Assembly (NCBI GenBank): GCA_023388635.1 | Contig: JAEWFW010000036.1 | Location: forward strand, 28,166-92,165 | Length of the DNA stretch: 64,000 nt | Direction of reading: 5' to 3' | Source of the DNA: Bacillota bacterium | Lineage (GTDB): Bacteria; Bacillota; Bacilli; Desulfuribacillales; Desulfuribacillaceae | Part shown: one piece after another, positions 56,600 to 64,000 of the stretch | Layout: each line of letters begins with the position of its first letter | Numbering within the stretch: the stretch's first letter is position 1 | Notes under the pieces: model-generated | Told to the model about the DNA's origin: nothing | Seen by the model: the letters and a program-made list of their open reading frames with translations, nothing else | Database searches by the model: none | Translations under genes and position numbers: made by a program

Positions 56600-57448
56600 C
56601 TACTCTACATCGTTAAACAATTTATATGCTCCACCATAAAAATCATTGAATCTCTGTTTGAACTCATCACTTTGTGTCACTTCAACTGCTGCCTGAATCC
56701 ACTCTGCTTGTGCATTCTCTTTGTTGACTACGAATCCCGTAGGGAAATCTGTAGACGATGGATCTTCGTACAGAAAGACTTTCGGATCAAATCCAGCCAT
56801 TTTCATCGTACTCGAAAACGTCACGATCGCATCTGCATCTGCAATGCTTCTAACCGTTGCTGTCACTTCAGTCTCTAACAATTGTAGATTTTTTGGGTTT
56901 TCTTCAATATCGATCATCGAATAGAAAGCCCCGCTCTTATCCCCTAATGTGATTAAGCCCGCGTCTCTTAAGACTCTCAAGCTGCGATCCATATTCGTAG
57001 GGTCGCCACCGATTGCAATCGTTCCATTGTCAGGGATTGCGTCCAAACTTTGATGTTTCTGCGAATAGATTGCAAAATACGAATAGTACGTATATGGTTC
57101 TACCATAGTCAATTCTGTTTGATTCTCTTGATTAAACGTATTAATCCAAGGCAAGTGATTAAGAATTAAGCTATCTAAATTTTTATCTTTCAACGCCACT
57201 GCCGGCAAGTGATTTCCATCAAAAACTACGACATCGACCTGATACCCTTTTGCTTCTAACAATTCTTTAACGATTTGAACAGCCGGTTCATTTAACGGCA
57301 TACAGCCAATGCTAAACGCCTTTTTTTCCTGAGCTACACTACCCACGGTCTCCGGTGTTTTATCATTTCCTTTGCAGCCTGCCAAGAACACTGCCAAGGC
57401 AAAACTTAAAATCAAAATCATTGCTATTCTGCGTTTATTTCTATTCAT
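56600..57448 (-). CDS. MetQ/NlpA-type substrate-binding lipoprotein
   Basis: A 282-aa lipoprotein with a signal peptide and the lipobox LAGC (about residues 21-24). The NlpA/MetQ fold is seen in SIGCMPLNEPAVQIVKELLEAKGYQVDVVVF, LNHLPWINTFNQEN and IAIGGDPTNMDRSLRVLRDAGLI. It belongs to the methionine-uptake class, but the companion gene and missing SAM riboswitch make another substrate plausible. Last gene of a four-gene operon. Confidence 0.88.
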   Translation of the reverse strand: MNRNKRRIAMILILSFALAVFLAGCKGNDKTPETVGSVAQEKKAFSIGCMPLNEPAVQIVKELLEAKGYQVDVVVFDGNHLPAVALKDKNLDSLILNHLPWINTFNQENQTELTMVEPYTYYSYFAIYSQKHQSLDAIPDNGTIAIGGDPTNMDRSLRVLRDAGLITLGDKSGAFYSMIDIEENPKNLQLLETEVTATVRSIADADAIVTFSSTMKMAGFDPKVFLYEDPSSTDFPTGFVVNKENAQAEWIQAAVEVTQSDEFKQRFNDFYGGAYKLFNDVE

Positions 57449-57450
57449 GA

Positions 57451-58287
57451 TTAATTTTCCCCCATTTTATGTTTACATGTTGTGTCAAGGACAATTGCCT
57501 TATAGGCGCCATCATCGTAGTTCTTGTTCATTACTATTTGCAATTCATCACTCAATTCGTTAGCACGTAGTTTTTCTGCAATCACCTCCTTATGTGCGTT
57601 ACGTTCTAATGGATTGACCGTTTGCTTAATACCATCTAACACTGTGAGAAACTTATGATACGGTATGCCAATTGCCAACTCATCCCTGCTCCATTGCGCC
57701 AACATCCTTGTTCCGGAACATAGCATCGATATATTCATATCGTTTTCCTCAAAAGGATACGAGGTACACTCCTGGCATATCGCTTGCATACCTGACATTT
57801 GGATGCCCTTAGTATGCCCTTCATAGTATGCATACCCTTGAGTAAACCGCATTGCATTGTATGGGTCGGTGATGATCAACACAACATCAGGAGCCTGCTC
57901 ATACTCCGATAGCGGCTTTATCACCACTCCATAGCAATCATGTTCACAATAAACCATCTTCTTCGACACATTTCTTGCGATACATAGAGTGGAGTACGAA
58001 CCATTTTTCCATCGGGGTTTTCCGGATAATGTCAGTTGATCCGGTTTTAGCATCCCCAGCGCCATCGCCGCACCGCGACAGGCAAAATGCTCGACAGTTG
58101 CTTTGTACGCCTTCCCGGCGGACGCATTCCTGATAAACGTGCAATAGGGCATAATCCCGCCAATTGCCGTTTCTGTACAGTTCTCGTATTCTTCTCTATC
58201 CAAGAGAAATTTCACGCCTACCGCGCGTCTCTTCAAATCTAGCAGTGACTCTAGTAAAATTGCACTCTTCTTCGGTTGCAATGACAT
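57451..58287 (-). CDS. DUF169 family protein inside a MetNIQ-like operon
   Basis: A 278-aa soluble protein of the DUF169 family, with a cluster of cysteines (YCEHDCYG, CQECTSYPF, MLCSGTRM, ACRGAAMALG) that could bind a metal or a cofactor. The gene sits between the permease and the substrate-binding lipoprotein. The ATG at 58287 has GGGGG 7 nt upstream; another ATG directly follows the permease stop at 58302. DUF169 proteins are common in anaerobes and archaea and have no proven function. Probably handles the compound brought in by this transporter; this is inferred. Confidence 0.82.
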   Translation of the reverse strand: MSLQPKKSAILLESLLDLKRRAVGVKFLLDREEYENCTETAIGGIMPYCTFIRNASAGKAYKATVEHFACRGAAMALGMLKPDQLTLSGKPRWKNGSYSTLCIARNVSKKMVYCEHDCYGVVIKPLSEYEQAPDVVLIITDPYNAMRFTQGYAYYEGHTKGIQMSGMQAICQECTSYPFEENDMNISMLCSGTRMLAQWSRDELAIGIPYHKFLTVLDGIKQTVNPLERNAHKEVIAEKLRANELSDELQIVMNKNYDDGAYKAIVLDTTCKHKMGEN

Positions 58288-58302
58288 GTTCCCATCCCCC
58301 AT

Positions 58303-58974
58303 TTACAAAAACTTTTTGTACAACCAGTTGCCGATTGCTTGTGTTACTAATACCATCAAGAATAAAATAAATACTGCTGTATAAAGAATCGAGTTATTAA
58401 AACTTTGGTACCCATAATTGAGTGCCACTGCACCTAATCCTCCGCCACCAACGGCTCCGGCAATTGTCGTCGCTGCAATATACGTAATCGTAGTGAGTGT
58501 AACACTGGAAATCATTGATGGAATTGACTCTTTGACGATTACAGAAAAAATAATCTGCATATTCGTCGCTCCGAACGATCTCGCAGCCTCAATCAATTGG
58601 CTGTCTACCTCGCGGAAATTGTTCTCCAGAAGCCGTGCGATAAACGCTGTCGCTGCAATCGATAAAGGAAGGACAACCGCCTTTTCCCCAAGCGTCGTCC
58701 CCATGATGATTCTCGTCAGCGGAGAGATAGCGACGATGAGAATCAAAATAGGAAATGATCGTATTGTGTTAACTAAAAAATCGAGAACTTTATACACTTT
58801 CTTTCTAGGGTTCAAACCATTTGGACTATATAGAGTGAGCAAGATGGCAATGGCAAATCCCAAGACAAAGCCGATGAGAATCGTAAAGCTCACCATGCGC
58901 ATCGTCGCCCATATTGAAGGCACGACGATTCTATCAAATGTTTTGTACCACAATTCCCAGAAGTCGCTATTCAT
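58303..58974 (-). CDS. MetI-type ABC transporter permease
   Basis: A 223-aa permease with five hydrophobic helices and the binding-protein-dependent motif region FGATNMQIIFSVIVKESIPSM (EAA loop) followed by TIAGAVGGGGLGAVALNYGYQ. The frame opens at 59082; the ATG at 58974 has AAGGAG 9 nt upstream and gives the family's usual length. It overlaps the end of the ATPase gene by 8 bp. Confidence 0.92.
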   Translation of the reverse strand: MNSDFWELWYKTFDRIVVPSIWATMRMVSFTILIGFVLGFAIAILLTLYSPNGLNPRKKVYKVLDFLVNTIRSFPILILIVAISPLTRIIMGTTLGEKAVVLPLSIAATAFIARLLENNFREVDSQLIEAARSFGATNMQIIFSVIVKESIPSMISSVTLTTITYIAATTIAGAVGGGGLGAVALNYGYQSFNNSILYTAVFILFLMVLVTQAIGNWLYKKFL

Positions 58975-59968
58975 AGAGGCGCTCTCCTTCCTCAGATACT
59001 TGACTGCGCTTAACCTGGCGCCATACCGTTCCCTGCTCCGCCAGATAGCGCTGCACATTGCCTGCATCTTTATCCGCAACATTGATAATCAGCGAGGCAA
59101 GAGCATTGTCACGCATATTCTCCAAATCTCCCCCGACAATCGTGCAGTCAATCTCTAAACTGCGAGATAATCGACTGACAATCGCATGTGATTGATAATC
59201 TCCGTGCAGCAAAATTTCTAGATTAATACCATTTTCCGGCAACGCGTCTTCCCTTTCACCTAGCAAATTCTCCAACGCTTGCGATTGTCCCAAAAAAATC
59301 TCCTCAATCGTCCCAACGGTGTCTACTCTGCCGCTTTCTAAAATCGCAACTCGATCACAAGCACTTTTTATCACCGACATTTGGTGGGTGACAATAATCA
59401 CTGTGATCCCCATATCGCGATTAATTTGTTTGAGTAATTGGATAATTGATTTTGTGTTTTTGGGGTCGAGTGCTGATGTCGCTTCATCACACAGGAGAAT
59501 TTTCGGCTCCATTGCCAGTGCCCTGGCAATTGCTACCCTTTGCTTTTGTCCCCCTGACAGATCCCTTGCCTTAACGTGAAGTTTATCAGGGATATCGACA
59601 ACCTCGACCAATTCTCTGACTCTCTTATCAATAAATTCTTTGTCATAACGCCACCATTTCAATGGCAATGCAATATTTTCATAGACTGTCAAACGATGTA
59701 ACAAAGAAAACTGCTGAAAAATCATGCCAATATTTTTGCGAAAAAAGCGCATTTCTTTATTAACAAGAGTTCTCACATCAGTTCCCTCAACCAGCAGCTC
59801 CCCTGATTGGTAGTCTTCCAGACCATTAATACAGCGAAGCAATGTCGATTTACCGGCTCCGCTTCTGCCGGCTAATCCGAAAATCTCTCCTTTTTTTATA
59901 TGTAAATTGATATCTTGTAATACAACGAGTTCACCATATGATTTTTTGAGACCGTGCATGATAATCAT
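58967..59968 (-). CDS. MetN-type ABC transporter ATPase
   Basis: A 333-aa ATPase. Walker A is LAGRSGAGKSTLLRC, the signature is LSGGQKQRVAIARAL, Walker B is ILLCDEATSALDP and the H-loop is IVTHQMSVI. The C-terminal NIL domain (about residues 250-325) is typical of MetN, which is inhibited by its substrate through this domain. First gene of the operon, behind its own promoter and leader hairpin. Confidence 0.93.
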   Translation of the reverse strand: MIIMHGLKKSYGELVVLQDINLHIKKGEIFGLAGRSGAGKSTLLRCINGLEDYQSGELLVEGTDVRTLVNKEMRFFRKNIGMIFQQFSLLHRLTVYENIALPLKWWRYDKEFIDKRVRELVEVVDIPDKLHVKARDLSGGQKQRVAIARALAMEPKILLCDEATSALDPKNTKSIIQLLKQINRDMGITVIIVTHQMSVIKSACDRVAILESGRVDTVGTIEEIFLGQSQALENLLGEREDALPENGINLEILLHGDYQSHAIVSRLSRSLEIDCTIVGGDLENMRDNALASLIINVADKDAGNVQRYLAEQGTVWRQVKRSQVSEEGERLYE

Positions 59969-59999
59969 TGAAATACTCCTTTATATGAATCATATGAAA

Positions 60000-60041
60000 C
60001 AAAAACAAAAAACTAGTGCCACCATAGTTGATTAGCACTAG
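60000..60041 (-). terminator. Promoter-proximal hairpin and U tract in the MetN-like leader
   Basis: CTAGTGC and GCACTAG (60013-60019 with 60035-60041) form a perfect 7-bp stem around 15 nt. On the minus strand a T-rich tract (60012-60000) follows. The predicted transcription start (about 60040) falls at the base of the stem, so the RNA would begin with this hairpin. It could attenuate transcription or protect the 5' end. Confidence 0.6.
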
Positions 60042-60046
60042 CTATA

Positions 60047-60075
60047 AGTATACGATGTTTGTTTGTATAAGACAA
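60047..60075 (-). promoter_or_regulatory. Sigma-A promoter of the MetNIQ-like operon
   Basis: TTGTCT (60075-60070) and TATACT (60052-60047) lie 17 bp apart on the minus strand. Confidence 0.7.
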
Positions 60076-60150
60076 GTGAATAATTCAAATTAAATTTGAT
60101 TATATGCATTTTAACATGCTACATTATATATCCGACATATACCCAACACA

Positions 60151-60179
60151 TTGACATCTATTACGTTTAGTGATATATT
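60151..60179 (+). promoter_or_regulatory. Sigma-A promoter of the PadR-DUF2812 operon
   Basis: A perfect TTGACA (60151-60156) and TATATT (60174-60179) lie 17 bp apart. The start point would be near 60186, inside the inverted repeat described next. Confidence 0.8.
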
Positions 60180-60204
60180 TTTATTACAGTAAACGTAATA
60201 GATG
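60155..60204 (+). promoter_or_regulatory. Long inverted repeat, probable PadR operator
   Basis: A perfect 14-bp repeat, CATCTATTACGTTT (60155-60168) and its complement (60191-60204), has 22 bp between its arms. It covers the promoter from the -35 end to just past the start of transcription, which suggests autorepression by the downstream PadR protein. Confidence 0.65.
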
Positions 60205-60219
60205 TCGGGGGTGATTCTA

Positions 60220-60555
60220 ATTAGAGACAATATCAGTGGTGGTGCATTAACAGAAACGACATTTCTCATCCTGTTGGCTGTGTATACAGCTAATCATGGA
60301 TACGGCATTATGCAACGTATTGAAAACGAAACCAATGGACGGGTCATTTTAGGTGCCGGTACTTTATATGGTGCGATTAACACATTGGTGAAGAAAAAAT
60401 GGATTGCACCATTGGGAGAAGAAACTGACAGCAAGAAAAAAATGTATGTCATAACCGATCTGGGAAAGCAGAAAGCAGCAGAAGAATTAGAGCGACTGCG
60501 TGAAGTTTTGCAATTGGCATCACTAATTATAGAGGAGGGGAAAACGAATGAGTAA
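60220..60555 (+). CDS. PadR family transcriptional regulator
   Basis: A 111-aa winged-helix repressor. The PadR core is GALTETTFLILLAVYTANHGYGIMQRIENETNGRVILGAGTLYGAINTLVKKKWI with the later YVITDLGK wing. Start is odd: the ATG at 60202 and the GTG at 60211 have no spaced ribosome site. GGGGGTG lies 6 nt before an ATT codon at 60220. That ATT begins the N terminus I expect from homologues (x-RDNISGGALTE), so an ATT start is proposed. It ends inside the start of the DUF2812 gene, an 8-bp overlap. Confidence 0.88.
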   Translation: MRDNISGGALTETTFLILLAVYTANHGYGIMQRIENETNGRVILGAGTLYGAINTLVKKKWIAPLGEETDSKKKMYVITDLGKQKAAEELERLREVLQLASLIIEEGKTNE

Positions 60556-61177
60556 AATGGTATTTCGATACTTTTTTGATTTTCTCGACGGGCAGGAAAA
60601 ATGGTTGAACAACATGGCAGATCACGGCTACCGTTTAAAAAAATGCGGAAGAATATTCTATACTTTTGATAAATGCAATCCCGGAGAATACGAGTATGCT
60701 GTAGAATTTATCGGAGATAAATCCCACTCCCGAACACAAGATTACCGCAGATATCTTGAAAACATGGGCTTCCGTACTTTTACTAAGAATATCAATCTCA
60801 ATGTTTCCTATGGAAAGTTACGCTGGCGACCATACGCGGAAGGCATGGGACAAATTGCCACGTCGCCCGGAGGCTTTAACAGGGAACTTTTAATTCTAGA
60901 AAAAAACAGAGATGGCAAACCTTTTGAGCTGCATACAGATATACAAGATAAATTGGATACTTGTAAGGTCGTTAGACGAACTTATGTCTGGGCTGTTCTA
61001 TCGATATGGATGCTAATTGCAATGACGTTCATCCCCGATATTTCATCGCTGTCAACTCCTATGATCTCCATACTGAGAATTGTTTTGGTGGCTTTTAGTA
61101 TTTTGTTTATTATTCCAACAGTGAAATACTCTTTATTAATTAGACAGCTAAAAGAAGCCGGCCAGATATTTGAGTAA
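60548..61177 (+). CDS. DUF2812 membrane protein
   Basis: A 209-aa protein. The soluble N-terminal part (FFDFLDGQEKWLNNMADHGYRLKKCGRIFYTFDKCNPGEYEYAVEFI) matches DUF2812, and two membrane helices lie near the C terminus (about residues 146-163 and 172-190). The PadR gene overlaps its start by 8 bp, a recurring pairing in Bacillota. Function unknown; regulation by PadR suggests an envelope or stress role. Confidence 0.88.
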   Translation: MSKMVFRYFFDFLDGQEKWLNNMADHGYRLKKCGRIFYTFDKCNPGEYEYAVEFIGDKSHSRTQDYRRYLENMGFRTFTKNINLNVSYGKLRWRPYAEGMGQIATSPGGFNRELLILEKNRDGKPFELHTDIQDKLDTCKVVRRTYVWAVLSIWMLIAMTFIPDISSLSTPMISILRIVLVAFSILFIIPTVKYSLLIRQLKEAGQIFE

Positions 61178-61218
61178 AAAGCGAGTTGCAGAGGATACTT
61201 TGCAACTCGTTTTTGTTT
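61176..61218. terminator. Bidirectional terminator between convergent genes
   Basis: A perfect 9-bp stem (61182-61190 with 61201-61209) with a 10-nt loop has A/T runs on both sides. It can end both the DUF2812 transcript and the convergent lipoprotein transcript. Confidence 0.85.
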
Positions 61219-61231
61219 GATTCTATGACAG

Positions 61232-62584
61232 CTAATTTTTTATAATTTCCACATTGGAAACGCTCACACGGTTTTGCGCATACGCATAGTATCCCAAATT
61301 CAGCCACAAATCGTCAACACGAAGTCTGGCAGTAACTTTACGATCTTCAACATTCACATACTGCGATAAATCTTTTTCTGTAACGATTTGTGGATAGGCT
61401 TCCTTGATTTTAGCAAGCAGTGTGCCGGGATTCTCCACTTGATACACAGCACCATTGACCTGCATCATATACGTATGCGGCAATTTTTTCACTTCTTCCA
61501 GGTCTAGCGCTACAGCTAGTACACCCTCTGGTTCATGATACCAAATAAAAGCATTGACATATGCCGCTCCTGAAAATTTCGCTGATACTTCTTCCATACC
61601 GTATAAGTCCCGCGGTACTTTTCGTATATCGGTCACCGTGTAATCTCCAACAGTCTGTCCGTAATATGTCTTTTGTGAGTCGACCATATTCTTATATGCA
61701 ATCGGATCTTCCAAACTCATCGTTCGCTGCATTTCCATATTCTGATGGAGTAACTGATCAATATACGCCTGACGGACGTGAATGCTATCGATCTGCGCGA
61801 CATCCTGCAACTCTTCTACCGTGTCGTGATTCCATTTCCGCTGATCCAATAAAGTGCGATACAAATTAGATACATTCAACAATTGAAGTTCAAGGAACTC
61901 TTTATCTTCCGGGCTGATTTCACTCGCTTCTATCGATATCAATTTTACAAATTCCAATGTAGATGCAGCATCCGTATTCGGTTGGAAGCGGTACACAAAT
62001 TGATCAAACTCAGCGGTGGCTTTGTAAGAACCATAATACCCATGGTTCGCCAACTCCGATAGCCGCCAATCGCGCTCTTCCCCTATGGCTGCAATCACAG
62101 TGTCGTCATTGACAAGATAGAAAAACCCTTTATAAGTATCGTCATACTGCTCTATTTGCCACTTTTGCGCTACAGGCAATGCCGATAAAACCTGCTGTTT
62201 ATCGATGGCAAAGGCGTACTTGCTTTCACCTACAGCATTCACCATAAGCTCACCCGTGAGTGTGGCTTTACCCTCAAATACAATTTCTTCATAGCCGTAC
62301 TGCGGATTTAACGTCACATTCTTCACGGTAAATCCTTTCATCGTATCCCCAACCTTCACTTTTTCAGCAGCAAAGTCATAATCTGCTGCTGCGCCACCAG
62401 ATCCATTCGATCCGATAGGTTCGTCCGATTTGGTATTCGGATTTCCGTTACCATCAGTATTTTCCCCCGCTGTTCCTGAATCTGGCAAATTCCCTTGCTG
62501 ACACGCTTGTAAGCTGACCAGCGCAATCATGACGACCATCAAAATATAAATACACCTTATCTCTATTGTCCGTTTCCCCTTCAT
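61232..62584 (-). CDS. Lipoprotein with two related domains, function unknown
   Basis: A 450-aa predicted lipoprotein with a signal peptide ending in the lipobox LQAC and a Ser/Gly/Asn-rich linker of about 45 residues. Two segments share a pattern. The first (VGDTMKGFTVKNV..YGYEEIVFEGKATL) lies near residues 80-120. The second (VGDYTVTDIRK..YGMEEVSAKFSGAAYV) lies near residues 310-350. This suggests an internal duplication. The frame opens at 62671, but the ATG at 62584 has GGGGG 6 nt upstream and a complete signal peptide. No known family recognised. It stands alone on the minus strand. Confidence 0.8.
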   Translation of the reverse strand: MKGKRTIEIRCIYILMVVMIALVSLQACQQGNLPDSGTAGENTDGNGNPNTKSDEPIGSNGSGGAAADYDFAAEKVKVGDTMKGFTVKNVTLNPQYGYEEIVFEGKATLTGELMVNAVGESKYAFAIDKQQVLSALPVAQKWQIEQYDDTYKGFFYLVNDDTVIAAIGEERDWRLSELANHGYYGSYKATAEFDQFVYRFQPNTDAASTLEFVKLISIEASEISPEDKEFLELQLLNVSNLYRTLLDQRKWNHDTVEELQDVAQIDSIHVRQAYIDQLLHQNMEMQRTMSLEDPIAYKNMVDSQKTYYGQTVGDYTVTDIRKVPRDLYGMEEVSAKFSGAAYVNAFIWYHEPEGVLAVALDLEEVKKLPHTYMMQVNGAVYQVENPGTLLAKIKEAYPQIVTEKDLSQYVNVEDRKVTARLRVDDLWLNLGYYAYAQNRVSVSNVEIIKN

Positions 62585-62844
62585 ACTTTTCCCCCTTGGC
62601 TCACGATCTTGCTGATTTTTTAAAATTAATGCATACTCTTTTTCGAAAAAATATCTTTGTGGAGTATTCAATTTGATCTTCTATACCCATAACTATATTG
62701 TTATTTCTCTATTTGAGCAATACAACAAATAAGATCGACAATTAAACAAGCAAAGCATAAAAAAACCTTAATACGCCCACACTATAATGTAGTTCTATTG
62801 CCAAATACACTTTACCGCAAGTGCACCACAAAAGGGGGATGATG

Positions 62845-64000
62845 ATGGAGATATTAAAAGAGACGGAATTGTTTCCGATTTACATTAACCGCCAATTATA
62901 TAAACAGTTCGACCATTACTTATCGGAGAATCGCACTGATTCATGGTCATTGATTGAATTAGGTCATGAGGCGGAAAAAATCCTCATGGCAAAGGACTTT
63001 CATCAATTAGAGTGTATCAAGCACCTGCCCCATATCATCCCTTATCCCCATCAGACAAAAACGGCGCAGCGCGTCATCAGTGAATTGCGTGGACGTGCCA
63101 TCCTTGCTGACGAGGTAGGATTGGGAAAAACGATCGAAGCCGGCTTAATTTTAAAAGAATACATGTTGCGAGGACTTGTGAAAAAAGTATTGATATTGGT
63201 TCCCGCATCCTTAGTTTTACAATGGACGAGAGAATTAAATGAAAAGTTCTCAATTCCCGCTACAGCACAACGAAAATACTATTCCTGGGAAGCCGATATC
63301 GTCGTCGCATCGATCGACACGGCAAAGCGCGACGACCATATGGAGAAAATTCTCCAATATGATTACGATATGCTGATTATCGATGAAGCTCACAAGTTGA
63401 AAAACCGCAAAACAAAAAACTGGCAAAATATCAATAGAATCAAAAAAAAATATTGCTTGCTGCTAACGGCGACGCCGGTACAGAACAGCCTCGACGAGCT
63501 GTTTAATCTGATTACCCTCTTAAAACCGGGACAGCTCGGCAGTTACAACTCTTTCATGCAGAACTTCGTTGAGCAAAAACGCAAGCCAAAGAACAAAGAA
63601 GAATTGAAAAAACTCGTCAATAAAGTGATGATCCGTAACAAACGCCGTGACGGCGGTGTGGAATTCGTCGACCGCCATGTCCATACGCTTTCGATTGAAT
63701 TATCGGAAGAGGAACGCAACCTCTATGACGCGGTGACATCGTTCATTCGCCGGCACCGCGACTTAAATATGCTCTCATTGCTGACATTGCAGCGGGAGGT
63801 GTGCAGTAGTTCTGACGCGACATTCGTCACCCTCGTCAATATGCTGAAAAACGTAGAGCCGGGAAGTGAAATTGATCAAGATATCCGCCGGATTCTCGAT
63901 ATCAGCCGCACCGTCAAAGAAGTCACCAAGGCACAAAAACTTGTAGAGATCATTCACTCGATCAACGACAAAGTGATCGTCTTTACAGAGTACAGAGCGA
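62845..64000 (+). CDS. yqhH: SNF2/DEAH-box helicase, YqhH-like (partial, runs off the right edge)
   Basis: The first 385 codons of a SNF2-family ATPase. Walker A is ILADEVGLGKTIEAG, followed by VLILVPASLVLQW and the DEAH box in LIIDEAHKLKN. LLTATPVQNSLDELFNLI is motif III, and the frame is still open at EYRA in motif IV/V. The ATG at 62845 follows AGGGGG by 6 nt. B. subtilis has yqhH directly before gcvT, on the opposite strand from gcvT, and the same geometry is seen here after the insertions between them. Confidence 0.92.
   Translation, partial: MEILKETELFPIYINRQLYKQFDHYLSENRTDSWSLIELGHEAEKILMAKDFHQLECIKHLPHIIPYPHQTKTAQRVISELRGRAILADEVGLGKTIEAGLILKEYMLRGLVKKVLILVPASLVLQWTRELNEKFSIPATAQRKYYSWEADIVVASIDTAKRDDHMEKILQYDYDMLIIDEAHKLKNRKTKNWQNINRIKKKYCLLLTATPVQNSLDELFNLITLLKPGQLGSYNSFMQNFVEQKRKPKNKEELKKLVNKVMIRNKRRDGGVEFVDRHVHTLSIELSEEERNLYDAVTSFIRRHRDLNMLSLLTLQREVCSSSDATFVTLVNMLKNVEPGSEIDQDIRRILDISRTVKEVTKAQKLVEIIHSINDKVIVFTEYRA

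Overview
The window comes from an endospore-forming member of the Bacillota, most probably class Bacilli. Reading the minus strand from right to left, the backbone genes follow the order known from the Bacillus subtilis spo0A-gcv region. These are gcvT-gcvPA-gcvPB, then aroQ-pepP-efp, yqhV, spoIIIAA to AH, accB-accC, asp23, nusB, folD-xseA-xseB-ispA-dxs-tlyA, nadK-argR-recN, and spoIVB-spo0A. The right edge carries the start of a yqhH-like SNF2 helicase, which also neighbours gcvT in B. subtilis. Base composition looks moderate to low in G+C. Several genes point to a low-oxygen lifestyle: a coenzyme-B12-dependent ribonucleotide reductase, an NfnAB/GltA-type flavoprotein pair and a molybdopterin oxidoreductase. 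I cannot name the genus from the sequence alone.

Region by region. 1-3300 holds a cytoplasmic molybdopterin oxidoreductase, then spo0A. 3.3-9.5 kb has spoIVB, recN, argR, nadK, a membrane-anchored protein and tlyA; palindromic repeats lie between some of these genes. 9.5-15.1 kb is the isoprenoid, exonuclease VII and folate block (dxs, ispA, xseB, xseA, folD), with a candidate plus-strand small RNA between ispA and dxs. 15.3-20.4 kb has the NfnAB pair, a TsaD paralogue, nusB and the Asp23-AmaP envelope cluster. 20.5-28.8 kb has accCB and the complete eight-gene spoIIIA operon. 28.9-32.8 kb is an insertion between yqhV and efp: an MFS carrier, phosphosulfolactate synthase, a DUF441 membrane protein, a decayed ABC exporter and an AraC regulator. 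32.9-37.5 kb has efp, pepP, aroQ and nrdJ.

37.6-49.6 kb is accessory: an MBL-fold hydrolase with its TetR regulator, a methyltransferase-FecBCD metal or cofactor importer, asnS, a GntR-controlled ABC transporter, ung and a DUF234 ATPase. 49.6-54.4 kb is the glycine cleavage operon under a tandem glycine riboswitch with a terminator. 54.4-62.7 kb is a second accessory block: a FecB-like lipoprotein with an AraC regulator, a MetNIQ-like importer carrying a DUF169 gene, a PadR-DUF2812 pair and an unrecognised lipoprotein. The helicase gene runs off the right edge.

The window therefore looks like a conserved sporulation and housekeeping backbone interrupted by three accessory insertions, in which most of the unusual signals lie. 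No tRNA, rRNA, CRISPR array, prophage or complete insertion sequence was seen.
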